This document shows positions 26,937 to 35,921 of a stretch of DNA of 64,000 nucleotides, piece by piece (positions within the stretch are counted from its first letter, which is position 1; each line of letters opens with the position of its first letter). The position numbers and the translations under genes were made by a program. This DNA is from Azorhizobium oxalatiphilum (GTDB lineage: Bacteria > Pseudomonadota > Alphaproteobacteria > Rhizobiales > Xanthobacteraceae), in NCBI RefSeq assembly GCF_014635325.1, contig NZ_BMCT01000014.1:26645-90644 (forward strand), read 5' to 3'. The notes under the pieces are model-generated. The model ran no database searches. It worked only from the letters and a program-made list of their open reading frames with translations, and was not told where the DNA came from.

Positions 26937-27845
26937 TTACTCGGCCGGGGCCGGCGCCCCGGCCACCTTGGCCTTGCGGCCCAGCGCGACGACGGCCACC
27001 ACCGCCACGGCGAACAGCACCGTCTCCAGGTCCAGCCGCTCGCCATTGACGGGCCACGCAAGCCCCACGGTGACGAAGGTCTGCAGCAACTGCACCTGTG
27101 CCACCCGTGCTACCCCGCCCATGGCCATGCCGGCGTTCCAGAAGAAAAAGCCGATGAACTGGCTCATCACGGCCACATAAAGGAAGCCCGTCCACGCCTC
27201 CCCCGGCACGGCGGAGATGTCCTGCGGTCGCAACAGGATCGCCATCGGCAGCATCAGCGGCAAAGCGAGCGCCAGCGCCCAGGCGATGACCTCCCAACCC
27301 TGCATGATGCGGGCAAGCCGTGCGCTCACCGGATAGCCGATGCCGCAGGCGATCACCGAGCCCGCCAGCAGGATGTCGCCCGCGCCAAAGCGGTCGAGCC
27401 CGCCATTGCGCGCGGCGAACGTCACCACCAGTCCCGCGCCCAGAAAGCTGAAGCCGAGGAAGGCCGCGCTCGGTCGTTCGCCCGCGAACGCCATGGCGCC
27501 GAAGGTGGTGGCGATGGGCAGCAGCCCCAGCACCACACCCGCATGACTCGCCGGAACGGTGGTGAGGCCGAAGCCCATGAGCAGCGGAAAGGCCAGCATC
27601 AGGCTGGCGATGACTATGAGGAGATCACGCACCGCGCCTTTGTGACCGCGCCACGGCACTCGTCTGCGGATCAGCAGCAGGGGCAGCGCCAGCAGCCCGG
27701 CCAGTGCGGCGCGGCCGAAGGTGATGAACAGCGGATCGAGCCCGCCGGTCAACGCGAGCCGCGTTGCCGGCAGCGTGGCACCGAAGATGACGATGCCAAT
27801 GAAACCGAGCAGCAGGCCGAGGGAGACGCGGGACGATGGGGTCAA
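26937..27845 (-). CDS. DMT-superfamily (EamA) permease
   Basis: This protein of about 302 residues has ten hydrophobic helices and two EamA domains; the FGATLPATRLAL segment near the N-terminus is typical. The best start is TTG at 27845 (followed by ACC CCA), because the family begins just before the first helix VSLGLLLGFIGIVIFG. Neither an in-frame ATG 82 bases upstream (27927) nor one within helices is convincing. The C-terminal LGRKAKVAG tail is typical. Unrelated in detail to the DMT permease at 0.3 kb. Substrate unknown. Confidence 0.78.
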   Translation of the reverse strand: MTPSSRVSLGLLLGFIGIVIFGATLPATRLALTGGLDPLFITFGRAALAGLLALPLLLIRRRVPWRGHKGAVRDLLIVIASLMLAFPLLMGFGLTTVPASHAGVVLGLLPIATTFGAMAFAGERPSAAFLGFSFLGAGLVVTFAARNGGLDRFGAGDILLAGSVIACGIGYPVSARLARIMQGWEVIAWALALALPLMLPMAILLRPQDISAVPGEAWTGFLYVAVMSQFIGFFFWNAGMAMGGVARVAQVQLLQTFVTVGLAWPVNGERLDLETVLFAVAVVAVVALGRKAKVAGAPAPAE

Positions 27846-28148
27846 AATGGCACCTGACGGCCGGAGAGCATCCCGGCACGACCGGGCTACACGGCATTGC
27901 CGCCAGACAAAAACGAGAAGTGCTGATGTCATCCATTGGCGCGGGTGAAGAATGCCCGCGCGTTGTCCCTGGCGCCCTTGCGGCAGCGGCACTTCGTCCC
28001 GGTCTCGAGGGGCGTGCCGCGCGTTCCGGAACCGGGTGCGATTTCGCGAATATACGCTATGCCGGAAAGGCGCTTGGAGCCGTCCGGCGGGGTGGATATG
28101 GTGCCGGCCGAACCCGGCGCGTCGCGCGCCGCGCCACGAGGACAGACG
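27846..28148. other. 303-base intergenic region
   Basis: The region lies between the divergent DMT permease and trm112-like genes. It is GC-rich except for an AT-rich stretch around 28045-28065 (TTTCGCGAATATACGC) that may contain a promoter for the trm112-like gene. The upstream reading frame open into the trm112-like gene has no family similarity. No RNA gene is recognised. Confidence 0.4.
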
Positions 28149-28361
28149 ATGCCCAATACCCAGCGCCCCGGCCATGAGGTCGATCCCAAGCTGCTGGAGA
28201 TTCTGGTGTGCCCCATCACCAAGGGCCCGCTGGATTATGATCGCAGCCGGCAGGAGCTGGTCTCGCGCTCCGCCCGTCTCGCCTATCCCATCCGCGACGG
28301 CATTCCGATCATGCTGGCCGACGAGGCCCGCCGGCTGGACGACAGCGAACTGAAGCGCTGA
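28149..28361 (+). CDS. Trm112-family small protein
   Basis: This 70-residue protein contains the signature [17 protein letters not shown] and IRDGIPIML. Trm112-like proteins in eukaryotes activate several methyltransferases; bacterial members have only one domain and poorly known partners. Only one Cys is present, so zinc binding by four Cys is unlikely. ATG 28149 gives the usual length. It is possibly the partner of an RNA or protein methyltransferase encoded elsewhere. Confidence 0.85.
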   Translation: MPNTQRPGHEVDPKLLEILVCPITKGPLDYDRSRQELVSRSARLAYPIRDGIPIMLADEARRLDDSELKR

Positions 28362-28453
28362 GGCCTGCGGCCTCGCCGTCCCGCGTGGGGCGGGCGCACC
28401 CGGCCGTACTATCGCCTCTCGACAGCCGGGCCGGTCCGAACTAGAGCCCGGCC

Positions 28454-29167
28454 ATGCGCTTTCCGACCCCCCTCGTCCCCGCAACCCTCGTGCGCCGCTA
28501 CAAGCGCTTCCTCGCCGATGTGGTGCTGCCCGATGGGCGTGAAGTCACCGTTCATGTGGCCAATTCCGGCGCCATGCTGGGGCTGATGACGCCCGGCGCT
28601 CGCGTCTGGCTCGCCGACAAGGCGGGCGCGGGCCGCAAGCTGCCGTTCGGTTGGGAACTGGTGGAGGCGGATTTCGGCGCTGGTCCCGAGCTGGTGGGGG
28701 TGAACACCATGCACCCCAACGCGCTGGTGGCGGATGCCATCGCGAGCGGTCTGGTGCCGGAGCTTTCCGGCTATGCCCGCATGCGACGCGAGGTGAAATA
28801 TGGCGTCAACAGCCGCATCGACATTCTGCTGGAGGACGAGGCCCGCCCGCCCTGCTTCGTGGAGGTGAAGAACGTCCATCTCATGCGCGCGCCGGGCGTG
28901 GCCGAGTTTCCCGATTGCGCCACGGCGCGCGGGGCCAAGCACCTCGGCGAACTGGCGGCGGAAGTTAAGGCGGGCCACCGGGCGGTGATGGTCTATCTGA
29001 GCCAGATCGCCTCCGCGCAGGAAATCCGTCTCGCCCGCGACCTCGACCCCGCCTATGGCCGGGCCTTCGACCTCGCCCATGCGGCGGGGGTGGAAGCCAT
29101 CGGCCTCGTGTGCCGCATCGACGCGGAAGGCATTGAGGTGGAGCGGACCATTCCCATGCTCGGTTGA
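28454..29167 (+). CDS. sfsA: Sugar fermentation stimulation protein SfsA
   Basis: This 237-residue protein is typical of SfsA, with [26 protein letters not shown], a putative nuclease-like motif ([10 protein letters not shown], then CFVEVKNV) and the conserved [11 protein letters not shown] segment. The PD-(D/E)XK-like arrangement suggests a nucleic-acid-related activity. The original role as a maltose regulator in E. coli is poorly understood. It is preceded by the trm112-like gene, with 92 bases between. Confidence 0.9.
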   Translation: MRFPTPLVPATLVRRYKRFLADVVLPDGREVTVHVANSGAMLGLMTPGARVWLADKAGAGRKLPFGWELVEADFGAGPELVGVNTMHPNALVADAIASGLVPELSGYARMRREVKYGVNSRIDILLEDEARPPCFVEVKNVHLMRAPGVAEFPDCATARGAKHLGELAAEVKAGHRAVMVYLSQIASAQEIRLARDLDPAYGRAFDLAHAAGVEAIGLVCRIDAEGIEVERTIPMLG

Positions 29168-29171
29168 AAGC

Positions 29172-29227
29172 CGAGCCAAAAAGATCTTCCGGCTGACAGG
29201 CCGCTCGCTCAAGACTTTTTCGGCTCG
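29172..29227. repeat. Imperfect inverted repeat after sfsA
   Basis: The arm CGAGCCAAAAAG at 29172-29183 pairs with CTTTTTCGGCTCG at 29215-29227, with one bulged base. The 31-base loop contains smaller pairing. It may terminate the sfsA transcript; not a classical terminator. Confidence 0.35.
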
Positions 29228-29329
29228 CGAAAGGCCCCGCCGGTCAACCTGTCGGCAGTCCTTCCAAGGTGGCGTACGTGCCTTTCAACCCGCTTGCGGC
29301 GCGCGGGCGGCTGGGGCAGTGTCCGCGCC

Positions 29330-30787
29330 ATGTCGAGCACCACGCCACGCCCCATTCTCCTGCCCGCCGACCGCCTTCAGGCGGCTCTCGAAGCCATCAC
29401 CGCCCGCATCGGCGCGGCCTATGTGCTGACGGCGGACGCCGACACGCACGCCTATCTCGAGGAGCCGCGCGGCCTCTTCAAAGGCGTGACGCCCGCCGTG
29501 GTGCGGCCGGCCAACACCGAGGACGTGGCCTTCGTGGTGAAGACCTGCGCCGAGCTGGGCGTGCCGCTGGTGCCGCAGGGCGGCAACACCGGCCTCGTGG
29601 GCGGGCAGGTGCCGTTCGGCGCGCTGCTGCTCTCGCTCAACCGGCTCAACAAGGTGCGCGCGCTCGACGCCACCGATCTGACCCTCACGGCGGAAGCCGG
29701 CTGTACCCTGCACCAGATCCAGCAGGCGGCGGCTGACGCGGATTGCCTGTTCCCGCTCTCCATCGCCTCCGAGGGCACCTGCCAGATCGGCGGCAACCTC
29801 GCCACCAATGCCGGCGGCACCGCCGTGCTGCGCTATGGCAATACGCGCGAGTTGGCGCTGGGCCTCGAAGTGGTGCTGGCGGACGGACGGATCTGGAACG
29901 GCCTGTCGCGCCTGCGCAAGGACAATACCGGCTACGATCTGCGCAACCTGTTCATCGGCTCGGAAGGCACGCTCGGCATCATCACCGCCGCCGTGCTGCG
30001 CCTCTATCCCAAGCCCCGCAAGCGCGCCACCGCGCTGATCGGCGTCACCGACGTGCATCAGGTGCTTGCCCTGTTCCGCCGTCTGCGCACGGTGGCGGGC
30101 GATACGCTCACCGGCTTCGAATTCCTGCCCGACGTGGGCATGGAGATGGTGCTGAAGCACATGCCCGGCGCGGTGCGCGCGCTTCAGGGCCAGCACGCTT
30201 TCTATGCGCTGGCGGAACTCACTTCCACCCGGCAGGACGACGATCTCGGCGCCATGGTGGAAGGCGTGCTCGGCGAGGCCTTCGAGGCCGGCGAGGTGGA
30301 GGATGCGGTGATCGCCTCCAGCGAGGCGCAGTCGCTGGCTCTGTGGAAGCTGCGCGAGGATCTCTCGGAGGCCCAGAAGTTCGAGGGCGGCTCCATCAAG
30401 CACGACGTCTCGGTGCCGGTCTCCAAGGTGGCCGAGTTCGTGGAGAAGGCGACGCTGGCGGTGGAGGCCCACATGCCGGGCCTGCGCACCTGCGCCTTCG
30501 GCCATATCGGCGACGGCAACGTGCACTTCAATCTCAGCCAGCCGCTGGGCATGGACAAGCAGGCCTATCTGGACAGCTGGGAAGCCTTCAACCGCATCGT
30601 CCACGACATCGTGGTGTCCTACGGCGGCTCGATTTCGGCCGAGCACGGCATCGGCTTCCTGAAGCGCGAGGAACTGGTCCATTACAAGGACCCGGTGGCC
30701 CTCGACGTGATGGCGCAGATCAAGGCCGCGCTCGACCCCGCCGGCCTCCTGAATCCCGGCAAGATGCTGGTCGCCAAGGGCGAGTGA
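29330..30787 (+). CDS. FAD-linked D-2-hydroxyacid/2-hydroxyglutarate dehydrogenase
   Basis: This 485-residue flavoprotein of the GlcD/DLD family has an N-terminal PCMH FAD-binding domain (about 35-215; VPQGGNTGLVGG is the FAD pyrophosphate loop) and a C-terminal FAD-oxidase domain. The catalytic/metal motifs are HIGDGNVHFN (near 390) and EHGIGFLKRE (near 437). Such enzymes oxidise D-2-hydroxyglutarate, D-lactate or related hydroxyacids and feed electrons to an acceptor flavoprotein or quinone. The ATG at 29330 (MSSTTPRPILLP) is preferred to one at 29294. Substrate is inferred only. Confidence 0.85.
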   Translation: MSSTTPRPILLPADRLQAALEAITARIGAAYVLTADADTHAYLEEPRGLFKGVTPAVVRPANTEDVAFVVKTCAELGVPLVPQGGNTGLVGGQVPFGALLLSLNRLNKVRALDATDLTLTAEAGCTLHQIQQAAADADCLFPLSIASEGTCQIGGNLATNAGGTAVLRYGNTRELALGLEVVLADGRIWNGLSRLRKDNTGYDLRNLFIGSEGTLGIITAAVLRLYPKPRKRATALIGVTDVHQVLALFRRLRTVAGDTLTGFEFLPDVGMEMVLKHMPGAVRALQGQHAFYALAELTSTRQDDDLGAMVEGVLGEAFEAGEVEDAVIASSEAQSLALWKLREDLSEAQKFEGGSIKHDVSVPVSKVAEFVEKATLAVEAHMPGLRTCAFGHIGDGNVHFNLSQPLGMDKQAYLDSWEAFNRIVHDIVVSYGGSISAEHGIGFLKREELVHYKDPVALDVMAQIKAALDPAGLLNPGKMLVAKGE

Positions 30788-30799
30788 AGCACCGCATCC

Positions 30800-30823
30800 G
30801 CGTGAGGCGGCCTCGCCTCACGC
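30800..30823. terminator. Bidirectional hairpin between convergent genes
   Basis: A perfect 10-bp stem (GCGTGAGGCG/CGCCTCACGC, loop GCCT) sits between the hydroxyacid dehydrogenase stop and the MFS stop. The MFS stop codon is inside the right arm. Confidence 0.55.
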
Positions 30824-32020
30824 CCGCCGCTGCCGCACGCCCATGGCGGTGACGATGGCCAGACAGAAGGGCACAGCCGCCGCCAGGAAGAGCATGCGCG
30901 GCATGTGGTGGTCCATGATGGCGCCGTACATGAGCGGTGCCAGCAGCGAACCGACATCGAACCCCGAATAGACCACGCCGAACACCTTGCCCGTGGCGCC
31001 CTTCGGGGCGGTGCGGCGCACCAGCACGTCGCGCGACGGCAGGGTGATGCCCAGCGACAGGCCGATGCACACCAGCAAGCCGCCAGTGGCCCAGGCGGGC
31101 TGCTGCCCGAGCGGGATGAGCGCGGCGAAAACCGCCGAGAGGGCAAGGCCGGTCATCGCCACGCGGTGGTGGTGGGTGGCCCGGTCGGCGACGAAGCCGC
31201 CCATCATCACACCGGCGGCGGTGGAGAGCTGGTAGACGGTCATGGCCATGGTGGCGAAGCCCACCGAGATGGCGAACCCCTCCTGCAACGCGGCGATGGC
31301 GAAGTTCTGGATGCCCACCAGTGCCATGGAGGTGAGGAAGAAATAGAGAAAGGCCAGCATCACCACCGGGGTGAGCAGCACCTTCATGAAGGAGGGCGGC
31401 GGCGGACCATCGGTCACATGGCCGTGGCTCGGGGTATGGAGCGCCGGGCGGATGAGGAAGAGCGCAACGGTGATGAGGAGGGCGATGCCGCCCATGCCCA
31501 TGAGCGCCGCCCGCCAGCCGAAGGCGAGGGCGATGGCGCCCGAGGCCAGCGGAGAGACCGCGAAGCCGATGCTGGCCGCCATCACATGCACGGCGAAGGC
31601 CTTGCCGAGCCGTGCCTGCGGGATCCGATGACTGAGGATGGACAGGTCCGCCGGGTGGTAGACCGCATTGCCGAGGCCGGCGAGCAGCGCGAGCGGCAGC
31701 AGCATCCAGTAGCTGGGCACGAGGCCCATGGCGGCGATGGAGACGGCGTGCAGCACCATGCCGCCCAGCAGCAGGCGATGGGCGCCGAAGCGGTCCACGA
31801 GGATGCCCGCCAGCACCTGTCCCGAGCCGGAGGCCAGATAGAAGCAGGTGAGGATCAGCCCCAGCTCCGTGAAGGAGACGCCCAGTTCCTCGTGCATGGT
31901 GAGGAACAAGGGCGCGAAGGCGAGCTGCAGCAGGTGGCTGGTGAAATGGGCCGTGCCTACGGCGGCAATGGTCGTGGATTCGCGGGGCGGAGCGGACAAG
32001 CGGGCGGCGGCGACGGACAC
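30818..32020 (-). CDS. MFS transporter
   Basis: This 400-residue protein has 12 predicted membrane helices. The cytoplasmic loop 2-3 motif appears as GILVDRFGAHRLLLGG and a repeat-equivalent as GGFVADRATHHHRVAMTG, both typical of the major facilitator superfamily. There is a central loop around residues 195-210 (HTPSHGHVTDGPPPP) rich in His/Pro. Substrate is unknown. It sits alone on the minus strand, 160 bases from the next (TetR) gene, and is not clearly part of an operon. Confidence 0.88.
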   Translation of the reverse strand: MSVAAARLSAPPRESTTIAAVGTAHFTSHLLQLAFAPLFLTMHEELGVSFTELGLILTCFYLASGSGQVLAGILVDRFGAHRLLLGGMVLHAVSIAAMGLVPSYWMLLPLALLAGLGNAVYHPADLSILSHRIPQARLGKAFAVHVMAASIGFAVSPLASGAIALAFGWRAALMGMGGIALLITVALFLIRPALHTPSHGHVTDGPPPPSFMKVLLTPVVMLAFLYFFLTSMALVGIQNFAIAALQEGFAISVGFATMAMTVYQLSTAAGVMMGGFVADRATHHHRVAMTGLALSAVFAALIPLGQQPAWATGGLLVCIGLSLGITLPSRDVLVRRTAPKGATGKVFGVVYSGFDVGSLLAPLMYGAIMDHHMPRMLFLAAAVPFCLAIVTAMGVRQRRA

Positions 32021-32181
32021 GGCGTTCTCCGGGCGGCCTTCGGCTTCCGATCCGGCGAGGAAGCGACGGCGCCGTTACGGCGCGGGCCTTAGATCTCTTA
32101 CTATCTGTGTTTGTCCGCTGCGGAAATGCGCATAGGTCTGCCTTTTCGGCATGTCTCCTTGCGCGAGCCGCGCGCGGGCGC

Positions 32182-32793
32182 TCAGCCCGTTCTCATCCCC
32201 ACCCCGCCGCAGAACAGGCGGGCGCAGTGCCGGGCCAGTTCCCCCCGGCCGGCGGCGTCGGTGTTCATGCGGCCCATCTGGTCGAGCAGGCCCACCAGCA
32301 TGCGGGCGATGTGGGCGGCCGGAATGTCGGCGCGGAACACTCCGCCCGCCTGCTCCTGCGCGATGTTGGCCGCCACCCAGTCCACCATCAGCGCCTTGGT
32401 CTGCGAGCAGCCCGGCGGCTGGAAGAAGCCGATCTCGGTGAGCGCGCGGTCCTGCGCCATGAAGTCGAGGAAGCGGTGGAAGCTCTGCGCCACGCGCGTT
32501 TCCAGCTCCGCCTGCGGGATGGCGGGATCGATCAGATTGGTCAACGTGATCTGGCGCAGGTTGTCGCGGAACGCGGCGACCAGCGCCTCATAGGCCGCCT
32601 CCTTGCTCTCGCAATAGATGTAGAAGGTCGGCTGCGTGACCCCCGCCGCTGCCACGATGTCGCTGACCTTGGTGGCGTGATAGCCGTTGCGGGCGAATAC
32701 GTTCGTTGCCGCTCGCCGCAGTCGCGCGCGGGTCATCTCGCCTTTCGTGGCGCTGTCCTCTCTGGCTGCGGCATCCAGCCTTTCATCCGTCAT
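32182..32793 (-). CDS. TetR-family transcriptional regulator
   Basis: This 203-residue protein has an N-terminal helix-turn-helix (about residues 22-65: RRAATNVFARNGYHATKVSD, VAAAGVTQPTFYIYCESKEA). The C-terminal domain is helical and Gln/Met-rich. It diverges from the ABM monooxygenase-grxB operon, and the 113-base gap contains a perfect inverted repeat at 32868, the probable operator. The monooxygenase suggests regulation by a quinone or related electrophile (inference). Confidence 0.88.
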   Translation of the reverse strand: MTDERLDAAAREDSATKGEMTRARLRRAATNVFARNGYHATKVSDIVAAAGVTQPTFYIYCESKEAAYEALVAAFRDNLRQITLTNLIDPAIPQAELETRVAQSFHRFLDFMAQDRALTEIGFFQPPGCSQTKALMVDWVAANIAQEQAGGVFRADIPAAHIARMLVGLLDQMGRMNTDAAGRGELARHCARLFCGGVGMRTG

Positions 32794-32867
32794 GTCCTGC
32801 GCTCACATTCCCTGGCGAGGCCGCATGCAAGCCTTGCGGCTCGGTGCCGGAAGGCTATCATGCGATA

Positions 32868-32887
32868 ATATTACTCGTCAGTAATAT
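32868..32887. promoter_or_regulatory. Perfect 8-bp inverted repeat, candidate TetR operator
   Basis: The arms ATATTACT and AGTAATAT flank a CGTC spacer in the gap between the divergent tetR and monooxygenase genes, 19 bases before the monooxygenase start. TTACT-N4-AGTAA is a common TetR-type operator layout. It is AT-rich in a GC-rich background, which makes chance unlikely. Confidence 0.65.
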
Positions 32888-32906
32888 GTTTCCTCAGGAG
32901 GCTCCT

Positions 32907-33206
32907 ATGACCGTACCCGTCGTCGCGATCTTCGTGGCCAAGCCCGGCAACGAGGCGAAGCTGGAAGAGCTGTTCCGGGGGGTGATCGCCCCGACCCACA
33001 AGGAGAAGGGCTGCATCAGCTATCAGCTGAACCGCGATCTCGACGAGCCGCGCCGCTTCGTCTGGACCGAGGAATGGGAAAGCCGCGAACTGCTGGAGGC
33101 CCACCTCGTCTCGCCGCACATCACCGCGCTGTTCGGCCAGGTGCCGGACCTTGTGGAATCGTCACAGGTGATCATGCTCGGCGCCGTGGCCGGGGGTAGG
33201 GCGTGA
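32907..33206 (+). CDS. ABM-domain monooxygenase
   Basis: This 99-residue protein has the ferredoxin-like alpha/beta fold of the antibiotic biosynthesis monooxygenase family (PVVAIFVAKPGNEAKLEEL; TEEWESRELLEAH). Bacterial members such as YgiN act as quinol monooxygenases or similar. ATG 32907 has a perfect CAGGAGG ribosome-binding site. An ATG at 32886, seven codons upstream in frame, lies inside the operator and is rejected. The GTG of grxB overlaps the stop by 4 bases. Confidence 0.85.
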   Translation: MTVPVVAIFVAKPGNEAKLEELFRGVIAPTHKEKGCISYQLNRDLDEPRRFVWTEEWESRELLEAHLVSPHITALFGQVPDLVESSQVIMLGAVAGGRA

Positions 33207-33835
33207 AGCTCTACGTCTATGACCACTGCCCCTTCTGCACCCGCGCCCGGCTGGCGTTTGGCCTGAAGAAGCAGCCCTTCGACCTCGCCATCATCATGGA
33301 AGGCGACGTGGAAACGCCCACCCGGCTGGTCGGCAAGAAGATGGTGCCGATCCTGCAGAAGGACGACGGCACCTCAATGGGCGAGAGCCTCGACATTGTC
33401 GCCTACGTGGATGGCCTGTCGGGTGAACGCCTGTTCGCTGGCAAGGATGAGGCGGTGGACGCCTGGGCCAAGGACGCCTGGCCGCTGCTGCTGAAGCTGA
33501 TCATTCCGCGCTTCACCAAGGGCGACTTCCCCGAACTCGCCACGCCGGAGGCCCGTGAGGCCTATCGGCTGCGGGAGGAGAAGGCGTTCGGCGATCTGGA
33601 GGCGCTGATGGCAGGCACGCCGGGCTTCATCGCGGAACTCGGCCCGAAGCTGGAGGCGCTGGCGTCGCTGCTGGAGGGGCGCACGGCGGTGTCGCTCAGC
33701 GACATCACGCTGTGGCCGCTGCTGCGGTCGCTTTCCATCGTGAAGGGGGTGAGCTTCCCGACGCCGGTCTTCGTCTACATGAAGCGGCTGGAAAGCGAAG
33801 GCGGCGTGCCGCTGCTGTTCGATCAGGCGATCTGA
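33203..33835 (+). CDS. grxB: Glutaredoxin 2
   Basis: This 210-residue protein has the E. coli Grx2 layout: an N-terminal thioredoxin-fold domain with the redox motif CPFC (residues 9-12) and MVPILQKDDGTSMGESLDI (glutathione-binding region), followed by an alpha-helical GST-like C-terminal domain. The start is GTG, overlapping the ABM stop (GTGA), so expression is coupled. It probably supports reduction of thiols damaged by the same stress that releases the divergent TetR. Confidence 0.88.
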   Translation: MKLYVYDHCPFCTRARLAFGLKKQPFDLAIIMEGDVETPTRLVGKKMVPILQKDDGTSMGESLDIVAYVDGLSGERLFAGKDEAVDAWAKDAWPLLLKLIIPRFTKGDFPELATPEAREAYRLREEKAFGDLEALMAGTPGFIAELGPKLEALASLLEGRTAVSLSDITLWPLLRSLSIVKGVSFPTPVFVYMKRLESEGGVPLLFDQAI

Positions 33836-33843
33836 TCCGGAAG

Positions 33844-33868
33844 GCCGGGCGGGGATATCCTGCCCGGC
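33844..33868. terminator. Hairpin between convergent grxB and the PP2C gene
   Basis: The stem GCCGGGC/GCCCGGC encloses GGGGATATCCT, whose centre GGATATCC is itself palindromic. It lies 8 bases after the grxB stop and 16 bases beyond the PP2C stop. Confidence 0.5.
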
Positions 33869-33884
33869 GCTCTGCCGTCCGAAC

Positions 33885-35921
33885 TCAGTTCTTGTGGCGC
33901 CGGCTGCTGCCGCCGAAATAGCGCAGGGTCAGGCAGGTGATGTCATCAGCCTGCGGCGCCCCACGCTCGAACTTGCGAATGGATTCCAGCACCCGCTCGG
34001 GCGTGTCGGTGACGCTCCACTCCGCCGCACCCTGCTTCAGCAGATCGGCAAGGCGGGCGTCGCCATAGACTTCCTCGTCGATGTCGAAGGCTTCGGTGAC
34101 GCCGTCCGTATAAAGGAAGATTGCGTCGCCGGGCGAGAGCGTGAGTTCGCCTTCCGCATAGACGAAGCCCTCCATGACCGCCACCGCCATGCCGCGCGTG
34201 GCGGGCACGATGGAGACCTCGTTGGCCTGCGTGATCATATAGGGCAGGTTGTGGCCGGCGTTGACGTAGGAGACCTTGCCGCTTTCGAGGTCGATGACGC
34301 CGTAGAACAGGGTCACGAACAGCATCTGCTCGTTCTCCTGCGCCAGCAGGTCGTTGAGACGCCGCACGCTGGTTGCGGGCGAGCGCTCGAACAGCGCCGT
34401 GGAGCGCAGCAGCGTGCGCGAGATGGCCATGAAGAGGGCCGCCGGCACGCCCTTGCCGGAGACATCAGCCACCACGAAGCCGAGCGTGTTCTCGTCGATG
34501 AGGAAATAATCGTAGAAGTCGCCACCCACCTCGCGGGCCGGTGTCATGTGGCCGTGGATGGCCACGCGCGGATTGGGTGGGAAGGCCTTGGGCAGGATGG
34601 CGAGCTGCACCTGCGCGGCGATCTCCAGTTCCTGCTGCAGGCCGGCCAGTTTGGTCTTGGTGACGAGGGCCTCGCGCAGTTCCACCACCATGGCGGACAG
34701 GCGGGTGTGCTGCTCCACGATGCGGCGGGACAGGTCATGCAGCACGCGCGCGACACGGCGCAGTTCATCCTCGCCCGCGCCGCTGTCGGTGTTGAGGAGG
34801 GCCAGCACTTCCTCGCGGTCTGTGGGGTCGATGGCGTCGGCCAGTGCCTGCAGCTCGGCGGAGATGACCACCTCCTGCCGGCGGCGCACCCGCTCGCGCT
34901 GGCGGCGGCTCTCGGCCAGCGCCTGCACGCTGGCGCGGAAGGCCACCACCGCCCCGGCGATGCGGCCGATCTCGTCGCGGCCCTGGCTTTCCAGCGTCAC
35001 CGAGGTGTCGCCGCGAGACAGAGCCTGCAGCACATCGATGGCACGCTCCAGCGGCCTGAAGCTGTACCAGAGGAACATGTTGAGGCCGGCGATGCCGAGT
35101 ACCGCCAGTCCGATACCGATGGCGATGCCCCAGTGGCGGATGGTCCGCGCCTTGGCCATGGCCTCGGTATTGTCCACGAGGCTCACCAGCGCGCCCACGG
35201 TGCTGCCGCTCACGTCCGGCACCGGAATGCTGGTGACGCCATAGATGCGCCCGTCGAGGGCGAGCGTGTCGCGCAGGGGCTGGCGCGGGGAAATGGTGAG
35301 ATTGGCGGCCCGCCAGAGGTCCGCATTGGTGGTGGTGGCGAGCACGCCGCGCAGGGTGACGAGGCTGGCCGTGGCACCGATGCTGGTGGCGAAGCCGCGC
35401 ACGGCGGCGTTGGCATCGAGGCCGAGGATGGCCACCCCGGCCTGCCCGTCGGCAAAGGCGATGCGGCGGGCGGCCACCACCAGCACCTGATTGCTTGAGA
35501 CCTGGCGCAGGCCGGAGATCCGCTCGCCCACGAACACGCGGTCCATGCTGTCCGCATCCAGCAGCCCGCGCCCGGAGGGCACGCCGCGAGAGGCCAGCAC
35601 TTCCCGGTCCTCCGCCACCACCTCGAACACCGCCGGCAGGCCGCTGGCGAAGATGTCGAGCCGGGCGAGGGCATTGGCGATGGCGGGGCGGTCGTTCTCG
35701 GGCAGGGCGCCTGCCGCGGCCAGCGCGTCGAGGCTCTTCTCCAGCGCGCTGGCCTGCACGGCCACGATCTCGCGCCAGAGCGCGGTCTGGCCGAGGATGA
35801 CCACGTTGGAGAGGCGCTCCTCCTCCATCCGCTCGCGCACCACCAGCAGGCCGGCGAAGCAGCAGAGCAGCAGCAGGAAACCGGCCGCCACCAGAAGCGT
35901 GATGCGAGTCCGCAACTGCAT
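33885..35921 (-). CDS. Membrane-bound SpoIIE/PP2C phosphatase (RsbU-like)
   Basis: This 678-residue sensor phosphatase has TM1 (about 6-28), a periplasmic sensor domain (30-260), TM2 (262-285), a HAMP segment (286-340), a coiled linker (340-430) and a SpoIIE PP2C domain (about 430-678). Metal-binding aspartates are Asp468 (GGDFYDYF), Asp486 (VADVSGKG) and Asp606 (LYTDGVTEA). It should dephosphorylate an anti-anti-sigma STAS protein, probably the one at 45691, when its periplasmic domain is triggered. It is the last gene of the leftward operon, with a 1-base overlap with the preceding sensor. Confidence 0.92.
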   Translation of the reverse strand: MQLRTRITLLVAAGFLLLLCCFAGLLVVRERMEEERLSNVVILGQTALWREIVAVQASALEKSLDALAAAGALPENDRPAIANALARLDIFASGLPAVFEVVAEDREVLASRGVPSGRGLLDADSMDRVFVGERISGLRQVSSNQVLVVAARRIAFADGQAGVAILGLDANAAVRGFATSIGATASLVTLRGVLATTTNADLWRAANLTISPRQPLRDTLALDGRIYGVTSIPVPDVSGSTVGALVSLVDNTEAMAKARTIRHWGIAIGIGLAVLGIAGLNMFLWYSFRPLERAIDVLQALSRGDTSVTLESQGRDEIGRIAGAVVAFRASVQALAESRRQRERVRRRQEVVISAELQALADAIDPTDREEVLALLNTDSGAGEDELRRVARVLHDLSRRIVEQHTRLSAMVVELREALVTKTKLAGLQQELEIAAQVQLAILPKAFPPNPRVAIHGHMTPAREVGGDFYDYFLIDENTLGFVVADVSGKGVPAALFMAISRTLLRSTALFERSPATSVRRLNDLLAQENEQMLFVTLFYGVIDLESGKVSYVNAGHNLPYMITQANEVSIVPATRGMAVAVMEGFVYAEGELTLSPGDAIFLYTDGVTEAFDIDEEVYGDARLADLLKQGAAEWSVTDTPERVLESIRKFERGAPQADDITCLTLRYFGGSSRRHKN

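Noticed and set aside
27936..28148. Upstream extension of the Trm112-like protein
   Set aside because: The family is about 60-70 residues, starts near LLEILVCP, and the upstream segment has no similarity or consistent codon bias.
29285..30682. 465-codon frame opposite the FAD-linked dehydrogenase
   Set aside because: His/Gly/Ala-rich antisense frame; the sense strand has all FAD and catalytic motifs.
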